DNA of 7,058 nt from Eggerthellaceae bacterium (GTDB lineage: Bacteria; Actinomycetota; Coriobacteriia; Coriobacteriales; Eggerthellaceae). The position numbers and the translations under genes were made by a program. Positions 1 to 5,402 of this stretch are shown here, piece by piece; positions within the stretch are counted from its first letter, which is position 1; the number at the start of each line of letters is the position of its first letter. The stretch covers positions 1-7,058 of the forward strand of contig CAAEEV010000176.1 in assembly GCA_900754955.1 (NCBI GenBank), in the 5' to 3' direction. The notes beneath the pieces are model-generated. The model saw only the letters and a program-made list of their open reading frames with translations. It was not told where the DNA came from and searched no databases.

Positions 1-6
1 ACGGTA

Positions 7-12
7 TATACT
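7..12 (+). promoter_or_regulatory. Putative -10 element for a leaderless murI mRNA
   Basis: The hexamer TATACT ends nine bases before the murI ATG, which would put the transcription start at or within a base or two of the A of the start codon. No Shine-Dalgarno sequence lies in the 20 visible upstream bases. The hexamer is embedded in an inverted repeat (CGGTA...TACCG, 2-18). The -35 region lies outside the window, so this is a partial call. Confidence 0.4.
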
Positions 13-20
13 GTACCGCC

Positions 21-899
21 ATGGAAGCACAGCAGCCCTACGGATACAACAACGCCCCCATCGGCATCTTCGACTCCGGCTACGGCGGACTCACCGTCGC
101 GCGCGAGATCTGCCGTCGTTTGCCCAACGAGAACATCGTGTTCGTGGGCGATTCGGCACGTTGCCCCTACGGCCCGCGCGACCTCGCCGAGGTGGACGGC
201 TTCGTGCAGCAGATCTGCCGCTGGCTCGTCGCTCAGGGCGTGAAGATGATCGTGATCGCCTGCAACACCGCCACCGCCGCGGGTCTGGCGCACGCCCAGC
301 GCGACTTCCCCGTGCCGATCATCGGCGTGGTGGAGCCAGGCGCCCGCGCCGCCGTGCAGGCCACGTTCAACCGCAAGGTGGGCGTCATCGCCACGAAGGG
401 CACCGTGGACTCCAACGTGTACTCGGAGGCCATCCGCCACCTCGATGCCGGCATCACCGTGTTCTCCACCCCCACGCCGCGCTTCGTGGAAATCGCCGAG
501 CTCGGCGTGCGCATGGCGGAGGGGCCCTTCGAGAACTACATGTCGGAGGCGTCGAAGGTTTACATCCGCCCCGAGTTCGAACGTATCGCCCGCGAGTACC
601 TCGAACCGCTGCGCCGCTGCGGCATCGACACGCTCGTGCTCGGATGCACCCACTATCCCCTGCTCAAAGCGCTCATCGGCGGCGTCGTCGGACGCGACGT
701 GACGCTTGTCTCCTCGGCCGAGGAGACGGCGCTCGACGTGCGCGAGACGCTGCTGCGCCGCCACGAGCTCGCCGCGCCCGACAACGTGGCGAAGCGGGCG
801 TTCTACACGTCGGGCGACGACGTGGAGGAGTTCCGCCGTTTCGGAAGCCGCGTGCTCAACATGGACATGGAGCACGTCTTCCACATCGACCTTACATAA
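21..899 (+). CDS. murI: Glutamate racemase MurI
   Basis: Cofactor-independent racemase that interconverts L- and D-glutamate in the cytoplasm, supplying D-Glu for the peptidoglycan stem peptide. The 292-residue product carries the Asp/Glu racemase hallmarks: GIFDSGYGGLT near the N-terminus (Asp18, Ser19), the first catalytic cysteine in ACNTAT (Cys81) and the second in LGCTHYP (Cys209, followed by His211). It is somewhat longer than the usual 260-275 residues because of an N-terminal tail of about 12 residues and a C-terminal extension ending HVFHIDLT. The ATG at 21 is the only start visible, has no Shine-Dalgarno site, and sits just after a TATACT, so a leaderless transcript is plausible. 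rdgB follows 69 bases downstream on the same strand, an arrangement seen in many bacteria, and probably shares the transcript. No disrupted motif is visible. Confidence 0.97.
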   Translation: MEAQQPYGYNNAPIGIFDSGYGGLTVAREICRRLPNENIVFVGDSARCPYGPRDLAEVDGFVQQICRWLVAQGVKMIVIACNTATAAGLAHAQRDFPVPIIGVVEPGARAAVQATFNRKVGVIATKGTVDSNVYSEAIRHLDAGITVFSTPTPRFVEIAELGVRMAEGPFENYMSEASKVYIRPEFERIAREYLEPLRRCGIDTLVLGCTHYPLLKALIGGVVGRDVTLVSSAEETALDVRETLLRRHELAAPDNVAKRAFYTSGDDVEEFRRFGSRVLNMDMEHVFHIDLT

Positions 900-908
900 C
901 CGCACAGC

Positions 909-948
909 GGCGCGCCGTGCGCGGAGAGCCGCCGGGCGCGCCGTGCGC
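909..948 (+). repeat. Tandem-spaced 14-bp direct repeat between murI and rdgB
   Basis: GGCGCGCCGTGCGC occurs at 909-922 and again, identically, at 935-948, a period of 26 bases. Each copy contains the 8-bp palindrome GGCGCGCC. The pair fills most of the 69-base gap and ends just before the rdgB Shine-Dalgarno site. It could be a chance product of GC-rich DNA, an RNA structure, or a protein-binding site. Confidence 0.6.
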
Positions 949-968
949 ATCTCCGAAGGAGGACCATC

Positions 969-1562
969 GTGAAGACCGTCGTCATCGCCACCAACAACGC
1001 CCACAAGGTGTCCGAGATCACCACCGCACTTGACTTCGAGGGGTGGGAGTTCAAGACGCTGCGCGAAGCCGGCATCGAGTCGAACCCCGCGGAAGACGCC
1101 GACTCGTTCGAGGGCAACGCGCGCATCAAGGCGCGCGCCGCGCGCGAGGCGGCGGGCGGCGGTGTTGCCACGCTCGCCGACGACTCGGGCCTCGAGGTCG
1201 ACGCGCTTGGCGGCGCGCCGGGCGTATACTCGTCGCGCTACGCTGGCGAGGACGGCAACGATGCCGCCAACAACGCCAAGCTCCTGCGCGAGCTCGAGGG
1301 CGTTGCACCCGAGAAGCGCACGGCGCGCTTCGTGTGCACCCTCGTGTTCATCGACGAGGACGGCAGCGAACGGGTGGCGCGCGGCACGATCGAGGGCCGC
1401 ATCGGGTTCGAGGAGCGCGGCAGCGAGGGATTCGGCTACGACCCCCTCTTCCTGCCCGACGAGTTCGACGGCACGCTCACGCTCGCCGAGGTGAGCCAGG
1501 AGCAGAAAAACGCCATCTCGCACCGCGGCAGCGCCCTGCGCGCGCTTAAGGCGATGCTGTAA
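969..1562 (+). CDS. rdgB: RdgB/HAM1 non-canonical purine NTP pyrophosphatase
   Basis: Hydrolyses dITP/ITP and XTP to the monophosphate plus pyrophosphate in the cytoplasm, keeping deaminated purines out of DNA and RNA. The 197-residue product has the full family motif set: TNNAHK at 8-13 (substrate grip), FEGNARIKA at 48-56, the DDSGLEVDAL block at 71-80 with the catalytic acidic pair Asp71/Asp72, GAPGVYSSRYAG at 82-93, GFGYDPLF at 154-161 and SHRGSAL at 184-190. Length is normal for the family. In the FxENAxxKA helix, Gly50 replaces the usual Glu-type residue, a mild deviation. The start is a GTG at 969, preceded by a strong AAGGAGGA (956-963) with a 5-base spacer. It lies 69 bases after murI and is probably in its operon. 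Confidence 0.96.
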   Translation: MKTVVIATNNAHKVSEITTALDFEGWEFKTLREAGIESNPAEDADSFEGNARIKARAAREAAGGGVATLADDSGLEVDALGGAPGVYSSRYAGEDGNDAANNAKLLRELEGVAPEKRTARFVCTLVFIDEDGSERVARGTIEGRIGFEERGSEGFGYDPLFLPDEFDGTLTLAEVSQEQKNAISHRGSALRALKAML

Positions 1563-1679
1563 GCTTTCAGGCGCGCGGCGTGCGCGCACCGCATGTTCGC
1601 ACGCGCCGACTCGGGCCGGAGCGTTCGACCGCACTGCTTCGCGAAGCGCCGCCATCCGCCCGCACGCGGTGGCGAAGAG
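1563..1679. other. Non-coding gap downstream of rdgB
   Basis: A GC-rich gap with no plausible gene. It holds an imperfect long inverted repeat (GGCGCG at 1570-1575 with CGCGCC at 1602-1607) that might act as an rdgB 3'-end hairpin but has no T-run, and a short palindrome GCTTCGCGAAGC at 1636-1647. Convergent transcription from rdgB and the tRNA-Pro gene ends here. Confidence 0.4.
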
Positions 1680-1715
1680 AAAAGGGCCCGGCCGACCGAA
1701 GTCGACTGGGCCCTT
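1673..1715 (-). terminator. Rho-independent terminator of tRNA-Pro
   Basis: Read on the minus strand, AAGGGCCC (1715-1708) pairs with GGGCCCTT (1689-1682). A smaller GTCG/CGAC hairpin with a TTCG-type loop sits inside. The stem is followed by TTTTCTCTT, the expected U-rich tail. It starts about 9 bases after the tRNA-Pro CCA end and faces the rdgB 3' end. Confidence 0.82.
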
Positions 1716-1723
1716 GCGTGTTC

Positions 1724-1800
1724 TGGTCGGGACGACAGGATTCGAACCTGCGACATCCTGCTCCCAAAGCAGGCGCGCTACCAGGCTGCGCCACGTCCCG
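1724..1800 (-). tRNA. tRNA-Pro (anticodon UGG)
   Basis: A 77-base cloverleaf read on the minus strand. The acceptor arms are CGGGACG and CGTCCCG, the D-stem is GCGC/GCGC, and the anticodon stem CCTGC/GCAGG encloses TTTGGGA, giving anticodon UGG for the CCN proline codons. The T-arm is GCAGG-TTCGAAT-CCTGT, the discriminator is A, and CCA is encoded (1726-1724). It has its own -10 upstream and a strong terminator downstream. The same window encodes EbsC, the deacylase that clears Cys-tRNA(Pro), which is the mischarged form of this class of tRNA. Confidence 0.97.
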
Positions 1801-1819
1801 ATGACGATGAGCAGAACGG

Positions 1820-1825
1820 ATTATA
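1820..1825 (-). promoter_or_regulatory. Likely -10 box of the tRNA-Pro promoter
   Basis: A consensus TATAAT on the minus strand lies 20 bases upstream of the mature tRNA 5' end. I see no good -35 hexamer at 16-18 bases, so the call rests on the perfect -10 and its position. Confidence 0.5.
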
Positions 1826-1875
1826 GCAGAAGCCGGCAGAAGCGCCGCCCGCAGGCGACGAATCCTCTCGACGCT

Positions 1876-2118
1876 CTAAGCGACGGCTTCCCTCAGATAG
1901 GCGATGATGTCGTCCGACTCGTAGAGCGCGCGGCCCCCTATCACGAGGCACGGCACCTGCTTCTTGCCGCCGATGCGAATGAGGTCGTCGATGTTGCCCG
2001 GCTTCGTGGTGTCGCGCAGGTCGAGCGTGATGCCGGCCTGCTCCATGAAGCGCAGCACCTTGGTGCAGAACGGGCACGTCTTCCGATAGTACAGCTGATG
2101 ATCTTCGAGATACGCCAT
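1876..2118 (-). CDS. Glutaredoxin-family thiol-disulfide protein (CPFC)
   Basis: A small cytoplasmic thioredoxin-fold protein of 80 residues that probably reduces disulfides or glutathione-like mixed disulfides. Visible features are the redox-active dithiol CPFC (Cys15, Cys18) after the first strand, the cis-proline loop QVPCLVIGG (Pro56), and the C-terminal ALYESDDIIAYL segment that contacts the thiol substrate (the ESDDI motif of glutaredoxins and N-terminal GST domains). The reading frame extends further upstream, but the ATG at 2118 is preferred: AGGAAGGA lies about 5 bases before it, and the protein then begins at the fold's first strand as in the family. The gene lies downstream of tRNA-Arg on the same strand and may be partly read through from it. 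Its leader contains a hairpin that could compete for its Shine-Dalgarno site. The partner reductant (glutathione or another low-molecular-weight thiol) cannot be told from sequence. Confidence 0.9.
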   Translation of the reverse strand: MAYLEDHQLYYRKTCPFCTKVLRFMEQAGITLDLRDTTKPGNIDDLIRIGGKKQVPCLVIGGRALYESDDIIAYLREAVA

Positions 2119-2123
2119 AGTCG

Positions 2124-2180
2124 TCCTTCCTCGCAAAACGAAACCGAAGGCGTCTCCGGCACGCGGAAGGAGATTCCGCG
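2124..2180 (-). promoter_or_regulatory. Glutaredoxin mRNA leader with alternative hairpin / SD-pairing element
   Basis: On the minus strand, CGCGGAA (2180-2174) pairs with TTCCGCG (2168-2162) around a TCTCC loop. The segment TCCTTCC (2171-2165), which straddles the loop and the 3' arm, is exactly complementary to the glutaredoxin Shine-Dalgarno GGAAGGA (2130-2124). The hairpin and the SD pairing cannot coexist fully. The complementarity is seen directly; a regulatory role is inference. Confidence 0.35.
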
Positions 2181-2235
2181 AAAGCCCGGAGCGCGCCCGG
2201 TAGGTACCGAAGCGCAGCTGCCTGAGCAGCGAAGC

Positions 2236-2268
2236 GAAACGGCAGGTCGAACGCAATGCCGACCTGCC
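2236..2268 (-). terminator. Probable terminator/attenuator after tRNA-Arg
   Basis: A perfect 9-bp inverted repeat, GGCAGGTCG (2241-2249) with CGACCTGCC (2260-2268), starts about 10 bases after the tRNA-Arg CCA on the minus strand. The following tract GTTTCGCTTCGC is only weakly U-rich, so termination may be partial and allow read-through into the glutaredoxin gene. Confidence 0.55.
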
Positions 2269-2278
2269 AGCAGAAACC

Positions 2279-2354
<76 letters not shown>

Positions 2355-2408
2355 TCAAAGAAACATGCGCGAGCGGATGAGAATCCTCCGCAAGAAAACG
2401 CAGTAACG

Positions 2409-2419
2409 GGTATTATACC
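2409..2419. promoter_or_regulatory. Symmetric -10 region shared by tRNA-Arg (-) and ebsC (+)
   Basis: GGTATTATACC is a perfect inverted repeat around one central base. On the minus strand it gives a consensus TATAAT (2417-2412) about 58 bases before tRNA-Arg. On the plus strand it gives TATTAT (2411-2416), placing a start near 2423 and an ebsC leader of about 50 bases. Neither direction has a convincing -35 hexamer. The minus-strand promoter is likely; bidirectional use is inference. Confidence 0.5.
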
Positions 2420-2472
2420 GCAAAACGCACTGTTCTCCGATGAAGACACCGCCCCGCGAGGAGGTACCGATC

Positions 2473-2964
2473 GTGGCGAAAGCAGCGAAGCAGCACGACC
2501 ACAAGACCAACGCGATGCGCACCCTCGATGCCGCCGGCATCGCCTACGAGTACCGCATGTTCGAAACCGACGCGGCGCTTTCAGGCGTCGAAGTGGCCGC
2601 GCGCCTCAACCTCGACCCCGACCGCGTGTTCAAAACGCTCGTCACGCAGGGAAAGTCGGGCGAGCACTACGTGTTCATGATCCCCGTCGCCGAGGAGCTC
2701 GACCTCAAGAAGGCGGCGCATGCCGTGGGCGAGAAAGCCATCGCGATGATCAAGGCGAAAGAGCTGCTGCCGCTCACCGGCTACGTGCACGGCGGCTGCT
2801 CGCCCATCGGCATGAAGAAGCTCTTCACCACGATGGTCGACGAGACGGCCCAGCTCTTCGACACCATCATGTTCTCGGGCGGCAGGATCGGCTGCCAGAT
2901 CGAGCTGCCCTCCGACGACCTCGCGCGGGTCGTGCCCCTCGCCTACGCCGATCTGACCGCGTAA
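2473..2964 (+). CDS. ybaK: Cys-tRNA(Pro)/Cys-tRNA(Cys) deacylase, YbaK/EbsC family
   Basis: A 163-residue single-domain trans-editing enzyme that hydrolyses cysteine misattached to tRNA(Pro) by prolyl-tRNA synthetase, acting in the cytoplasm. Family marks are KTNAMRTLDAAGIAYE near the N-terminus, RVFKTLV with the invariant functional lysine (Lys54), the GGCSPIGMKK loop (107-116) and SGGRIGCQIEL near the C-terminus (135-145). The length fits the family (about 155-165). An ATG at 2440 would also be in frame, but GTG at 2473 is preferred because GCGAGGAGGT (2456-2465) lies at proper spacing and the family begins with a MAK-type start here. It is divergent from tRNA-Arg. Its stop codon abuts the hairpin that terminates the opposing tRNA-Gly transcript. 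The name ebsC is a synonym used in Gram-positives. Confidence 0.93.
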   Translation: MAKAAKQHDHKTNAMRTLDAAGIAYEYRMFETDAALSGVEVAARLNLDPDRVFKTLVTQGKSGEHYVFMIPVAEELDLKKAAHAVGEKAIAMIKAKELLPLTGYVHGGCSPIGMKKLFTTMVDETAQLFDTIMFSGGRIGCQIELPSDDLARVVPLAYADLTA

Positions 2965-2998
2965 AGAAAAGGACCGGGAGCCTTTCGGCTTCCGGTCC
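2963..2998 (-). terminator. Rho-independent terminator of tRNA-Gly
   Basis: GGACCGGGAGCC (2971-2982) pairs with GGCTTCCGGTCC (2987-2998) over 12 bp including one G-T, around a 4-base loop. Minus-strand reading continues into TTTTCTTTAC, a good U-tract. The structure begins 12 bases after the tRNA-Gly CCA and runs into the ebsC stop codon, so it may also shape the ebsC mRNA 3' end, though no U-run follows on that strand. Confidence 0.85.
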
Positions 2999-3009
2999 CC
3001 GGAATTCGC

Positions 3010-3083
3010 TGGAGCGGGTGACGGGAATCGAACCCGCGTCAGGAGCTTGGAAGGCTCCGGTTCTACCATTGAACTACACCCGC
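3010..3083 (-). tRNA. tRNA-Gly (anticodon UCC)
   Basis: A 74-base cloverleaf on the minus strand: acceptor GCGGGTG/CACCCGC, D-stem GTTC/GAAC, anticodon stem GGAGC/GCTCC around CTTCCAA (anticodon UCC, reading GGA/GGG), T-arm GCGGG-TTCGATT-CCCGT, discriminator T and encoded CCA (3012-3010). It is a stand-alone unit with a recognisable promoter and terminator. Confidence 0.97.
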
Positions 3084-3103
3084 GCTGTCAGAGCAGCTGT
3101 TGT

Positions 3104-3131
3104 AGTATACCGCACTTTCCGCGCATTGCAA
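3104..3131 (-). promoter_or_regulatory. tRNA-Gly promoter
   Basis: On the minus strand, TTGCAA (3131-3126) and TATACT (3109-3104) are separated by 16 bases. The predicted start lies near 3097, about 14 bases upstream of the mature tRNA 5' end. This is the best sigma70-type promoter among the three tRNA genes. Confidence 0.65.
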
Positions 3132-3192
3132 CGGGACGCTGCAGCCGTGCGCCGGCAGCGCGCAACCGCGCACGCGTCGAAACGAGCGCATA

Positions 3193-3208
3193 GCGCCGCA
3201 CGCGGCGC
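3193..3208 (-). terminator. Hairpin immediately after the L,D-transpeptidase stop
   Basis: GCGCCGC and GCGGCGC, separated by two bases, form a very GC-rich hairpin that touches the stop codon of the minus-strand transpeptidase gene. The downstream minus-strand sequence TATGCGCTCGTTTC has no real U-run, so it may be a weak or Rho-aided terminator or an mRNA 3'-end stabiliser. Confidence 0.4.
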
Positions 3209-4771
3209 CTACCAGTGCACCACCACGACGTCGCCCACCTGAATGATGCCGTAGATTGCCTCGGCCTTGCCGAGCGGCAGGTTCACGCAGCCATGCGAGC
3301 CGTAGCCCTGCTCCCAGCGCGAGCCGCCGAACGCCGCCTGCCACGTGGCGTCGTGCAGGCCCACCGAGTTGCCCACGAACGGCATCCAGTACTGCACCTT
3401 CGTCTCGTACTCGGGCTCGCCGGTCTCGGGGTCGGTCTGGCCGATGAGCGTCGAGGGACTCTGCTTCGAGTTGAGCGAGTACACGCCCGTCGGCGTGTCG
3501 TGACCCGGCTTGCCCGACACGATGTCGGACTCCCACACGAGCGCGCCCGACGCATCGTAGAAGCGCGCATGCTGCTCGGAGAGGTCGACGTCGCAGTAGC
3601 GCGCACCCCAGTCCTTGCTGCCGAGGCCCGAGAAACCGTTGCCGCTCTGCAACACGGGGACATCGAGCGTGCCCACCGTGCCCGCATGCACAGCATCGCT
3701 CACCGCCGTGCGCAGCGCCGCGCTGTCGATCTCCCAACCGTACGTGCCGCCCGCAACCGTCACCGTCTTGCCGTCGGGACGCGTGTAGGTGCGCTGGCTG
3801 CCCACCGTGTTGCAGCCCGCAGCCACCTCGTCGATCCAGGGGCCGAACGTCTCCTCGTTGATCGTCACGTTGAGGTCGGCATCGAGCGTGATCCAGGTTG
3901 CGACGAGCGCAGGCGTCACCTCCGTCACGGGGTTGCCGCCTATCATGAGGTCGAGGTCGGTGGCCACCATGGCGTTTGCGGTGTCAACCGCCGCAGCGAG
4001 GCGCTCGTCGTCTTTCAGAATCGCCGGCAGCGCAAGCACATCCTCCCCGAGGGAGATCTTCGCATCGAGACGCACAACGCCCTCGGACACGGCGCTCACG
4101 ACCTTCTCGAGGTCGAGCTGCGTGCCGTACTGCTCGGGCACGACAGCGAAGGCGCCCGTTTTCTCGTCGAACCCGATCGTGGCGTTAACAGGCGCCGTAG
4201 CAGCCGCGTTGACCGCCTCGACCGCCGGCGTGAGCGCCTCGGTCAGACCCGTCGAGCCGAGCGCATCGGCGAGCGATGCCGTCTCATCGTGATCCCGGAA
4301 CGCCTCGTAAGGCCATGCCCAGATGTTGTTGCGCGACATGATGTCGCTCGAGATCGCCGCGGCGTCGAGCGAGATGCCCACGTCCTGACCCGTCAGCTCG
4401 ACGTCGAGCCCCTGGCCCGACACCTCGAACGTGTAGCCGCCCACCTTCTCATCGAGCAGGGCGTGCACCTCGTCGGGCGTTTTGAGCGAGATGTCGATGT
4501 CGGCGATGCGCGTGTTGGGGAAGAACCGCCCCGAGAACACGAATGCGCCGATGAGGTACGCCGCGAGCAGCACGGCAACGATGATGCCCATCGCGATGCC
4601 GAAGATCTTGAGGCCGCGCTTGCGCTTGGCAGCGCGAGCGGCGTCGTTTTCGAGCATCTGCTCGGCCATGCCGGGCATTGCAGGGTTCATGCCGGCCATC
4701 TCGCCGGCATGATCGGCGCCTTTACGAGGCGCCGAATCGGATTGAGGTGCTTTCGAAGCGTGTTTGGCCAT
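3209..4771 (-). CDS. Membrane-anchored L,D-transpeptidase (PG-binding + YkuD)
   Basis: A 520-residue cell-wall enzyme that probably forms 3-3 peptidoglycan cross-links or attaches proteins to the stem peptide outside the membrane. Order of parts: a cytoplasmic tail (1-53) rich in Met, Gly and Pro at 21-40 and ending in the basic AAKRKRGLK; one transmembrane helix (about 56-79); a long extracytoplasmic region resembling PG_binding_4 repeats (about 90-375); and a C-terminal YkuD domain (about 388-520). The YkuD catalytic motif is complete, with His473 in VGLHDATW and SHGCVN at 492-497 (His493, Cys495). The TM helix and lack of a cleavage site suggest a type II single-pass protein. The ATG at 4771 is preceded by GAGGGA. 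The transcript runs opposite to ssrA from a shared 190-base intergenic region. Acceptor specificity cannot be read from sequence. Confidence 0.94.
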   Translation of the reverse strand: MAKHASKAPQSDSAPRKGADHAGEMAGMNPAMPGMAEQMLENDAARAAKRKRGLKIFGIAMGIIVAVLLAAYLIGAFVFSGRFFPNTRIADIDISLKTPDEVHALLDEKVGGYTFEVSGQGLDVELTGQDVGISLDAAAISSDIMSRNNIWAWPYEAFRDHDETASLADALGSTGLTEALTPAVEAVNAAATAPVNATIGFDEKTGAFAVVPEQYGTQLDLEKVVSAVSEGVVRLDAKISLGEDVLALPAILKDDERLAAAVDTANAMVATDLDLMIGGNPVTEVTPALVATWITLDADLNVTINEETFGPWIDEVAAGCNTVGSQRTYTRPDGKTVTVAGGTYGWEIDSAALRTAVSDAVHAGTVGTLDVPVLQSGNGFSGLGSKDWGARYCDVDLSEQHARFYDASGALVWESDIVSGKPGHDTPTGVYSLNSKQSPSTLIGQTDPETGEPEYETKVQYWMPFVGNSVGLHDATWQAAFGGSRWEQGYGSHGCVNLPLGKAEAIYGIIQVGDVVVVHW

Positions 4772-4812
4772 GGTTCCCTCGTCGTGTTATGCGCATGTAC
4801 ACAATCCATCAC

Positions 4813-4818
4813 ATTGTA
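4813..4818 (-). promoter_or_regulatory. Possible -10 box of the L,D-transpeptidase gene
   Basis: TACAAT on the minus strand lies about 42 bases upstream of the start codon. No good -35 hexamer is seen at 16-18 bases, so this is a weak call. It lies back to back with the ssrA promoter. Confidence 0.35.
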
Positions 4819-4891
4819 CCCAATCCGGCTGCGCTCTCCCCCAGCGTTTCGCATATGAAATGCAACCGTACGCTGGGAGGAGGTACGCGCC

Positions 4892-4919
4892 TTGACAGGG
4901 AACCCGTGCGCAGTAGAAT
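4892..4919 (+). promoter_or_regulatory. ssrA promoter
   Basis: A consensus TTGACA (4892-4897) and TAGAAT (4914-4919) with a 16-base spacer. The predicted start near 4926 gives a pre-tmRNA leader of about 37 bases, to be removed by RNase P at 4963. This is the strongest promoter-like sequence in the window, fitting an abundant RNA. Confidence 0.75.
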
Positions 4920-4962
4920 AAGCAGACTCTCAGATCTTGCGTCTTTTCAAGAACGAGATTCC

Positions 4963-5332
4963 GGGGGCGACTGGTTTCGACATGGTAAGTTTGATACGAG
5001 GAGCAGGTCGTGGTCTCCTCGCCACGTTAAACAGGGGTACTGTCAAGTTAATTGGCAAGAACAACTCTCAGAGCGCTCCGGCGCTCGCCATGGCTGCTTA
5101 ATTGCACCTGGCTGTCGTCCGTGCGATTTCCCCGACGCGCGGTTCGGCATCAACTCAGGGGAATGCCTTCCCGCACGTAGTCGGTATGGCGGGAAGAAAG
5201 ACCGAACCGGCTCGGAGCGTCGACGTTGGTCTGCGAACCGCAGCGCTCCTAAATCCTGATCGCTGACTAAGCTTGTAGAGCCTCGTGGAGAATTTAGTAT
5301 GGACCGGAGTTCGATTCTCCGCGCCTCCACCA
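4963..5332 (+). ncRNA. ssrA: tmRNA (transfer-messenger RNA)
   Basis: A 370-base tmRNA that, with SmpB, rescues ribosomes stalled on mRNAs lacking stop codons and tags the nascent chain for proteolysis. The tRNA-like ends are clear: 5' GGGGGCG pairs with 3' CGCCTCC (one G-T), followed by discriminator A and encoded CCA. The T-arm is GGAG-TTCGATT-CTCC, and the 5' D-loop-like sequence is GACTGGTTTCGACA. The mRNA-like part resumes at GGC (5054) and ends at TAA (5099-5101). The molecule is one-piece, not permuted. It is transcribed divergently from the L,D-transpeptidase gene and ends at a strong terminator just before the YhcH-family gene. tmRNA 3' ends are frequent integration sites, but no integrase or duplicated 3' end is visible here. 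Confidence 0.96.
5054..5101 (+). other. tmRNA tag-peptide reading frame
   Basis: Fifteen codons plus TAA inside ssrA encode GKNNSQSAPALAMAA. With the alanine carried by charged tmRNA the full tag would be (A)GKNNSQSAPALAMAA. The GK-N-S opening resembles the GKTNS opening of Firmicutes tags. The hydrophobic Ala-rich C-terminus ending in AA fits recognition by Clp-type proteases. The resume codon was chosen by frame from the stop and by the usual A/T-rich sequence just upstream (TTAATT). Confidence 0.82.
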
Positions 5333-5340
5333 TACGCAAC

Positions 5341-5382
5341 AGCGCCCGACTCGCGGTGTTTCCGCAGTTCGGGCGCTTTTTT
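5341..5382 (+). terminator. Rho-independent terminator of ssrA
   Basis: AGCGCCCGA (5341-5349) pairs perfectly with TCGGGCGCT (5369-5377). An inner GCGG/CCGC hairpin closes the loop, and a run of six T follows (5377-5382). It starts nine bases after the tmRNA CCA and ends only about nine bases before the Shine-Dalgarno site of the next gene. Confidence 0.92.
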
Positions 5383-5402
5383 CTGACTATAAGGAGGATC
5401 CT

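Noticed and set aside
161..1033. Plus-strand open frame overlapping murI
   Set aside because: An Arg-rich out-of-frame shadow caused by high GC at codon position 3; no family motif and no ribosome binding site.
2119..2256. Longer glutaredoxin reading frame starting at 2256
   Set aside because: The extra 46 residues are basic and unlike the family, and a good Shine-Dalgarno site with correct spacing points to the ATG at 2118.
2440..2472. Upstream ATG of ebsC at 2440
   Set aside because: The strong GAGGAGGT site lies after it and serves the GTG at 2473; the added 11 residues would overlap the ribosome site.
3215..4858. A long plus-strand open frame (547 codons) opposite the L,D-transpeptidase
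   Set aside because: It is the antisense shadow of a gene with complete catalytic motifs. Its translation is Arg/His-rich with no recognisable domain.
5310..5332. Integration (att) site at the tmRNA 3' end
   Set aside because: The tmRNA 3' end is a known integration hotspot, but I found no second copy of this sequence downstream and no integrase; the native terminator follows directly.
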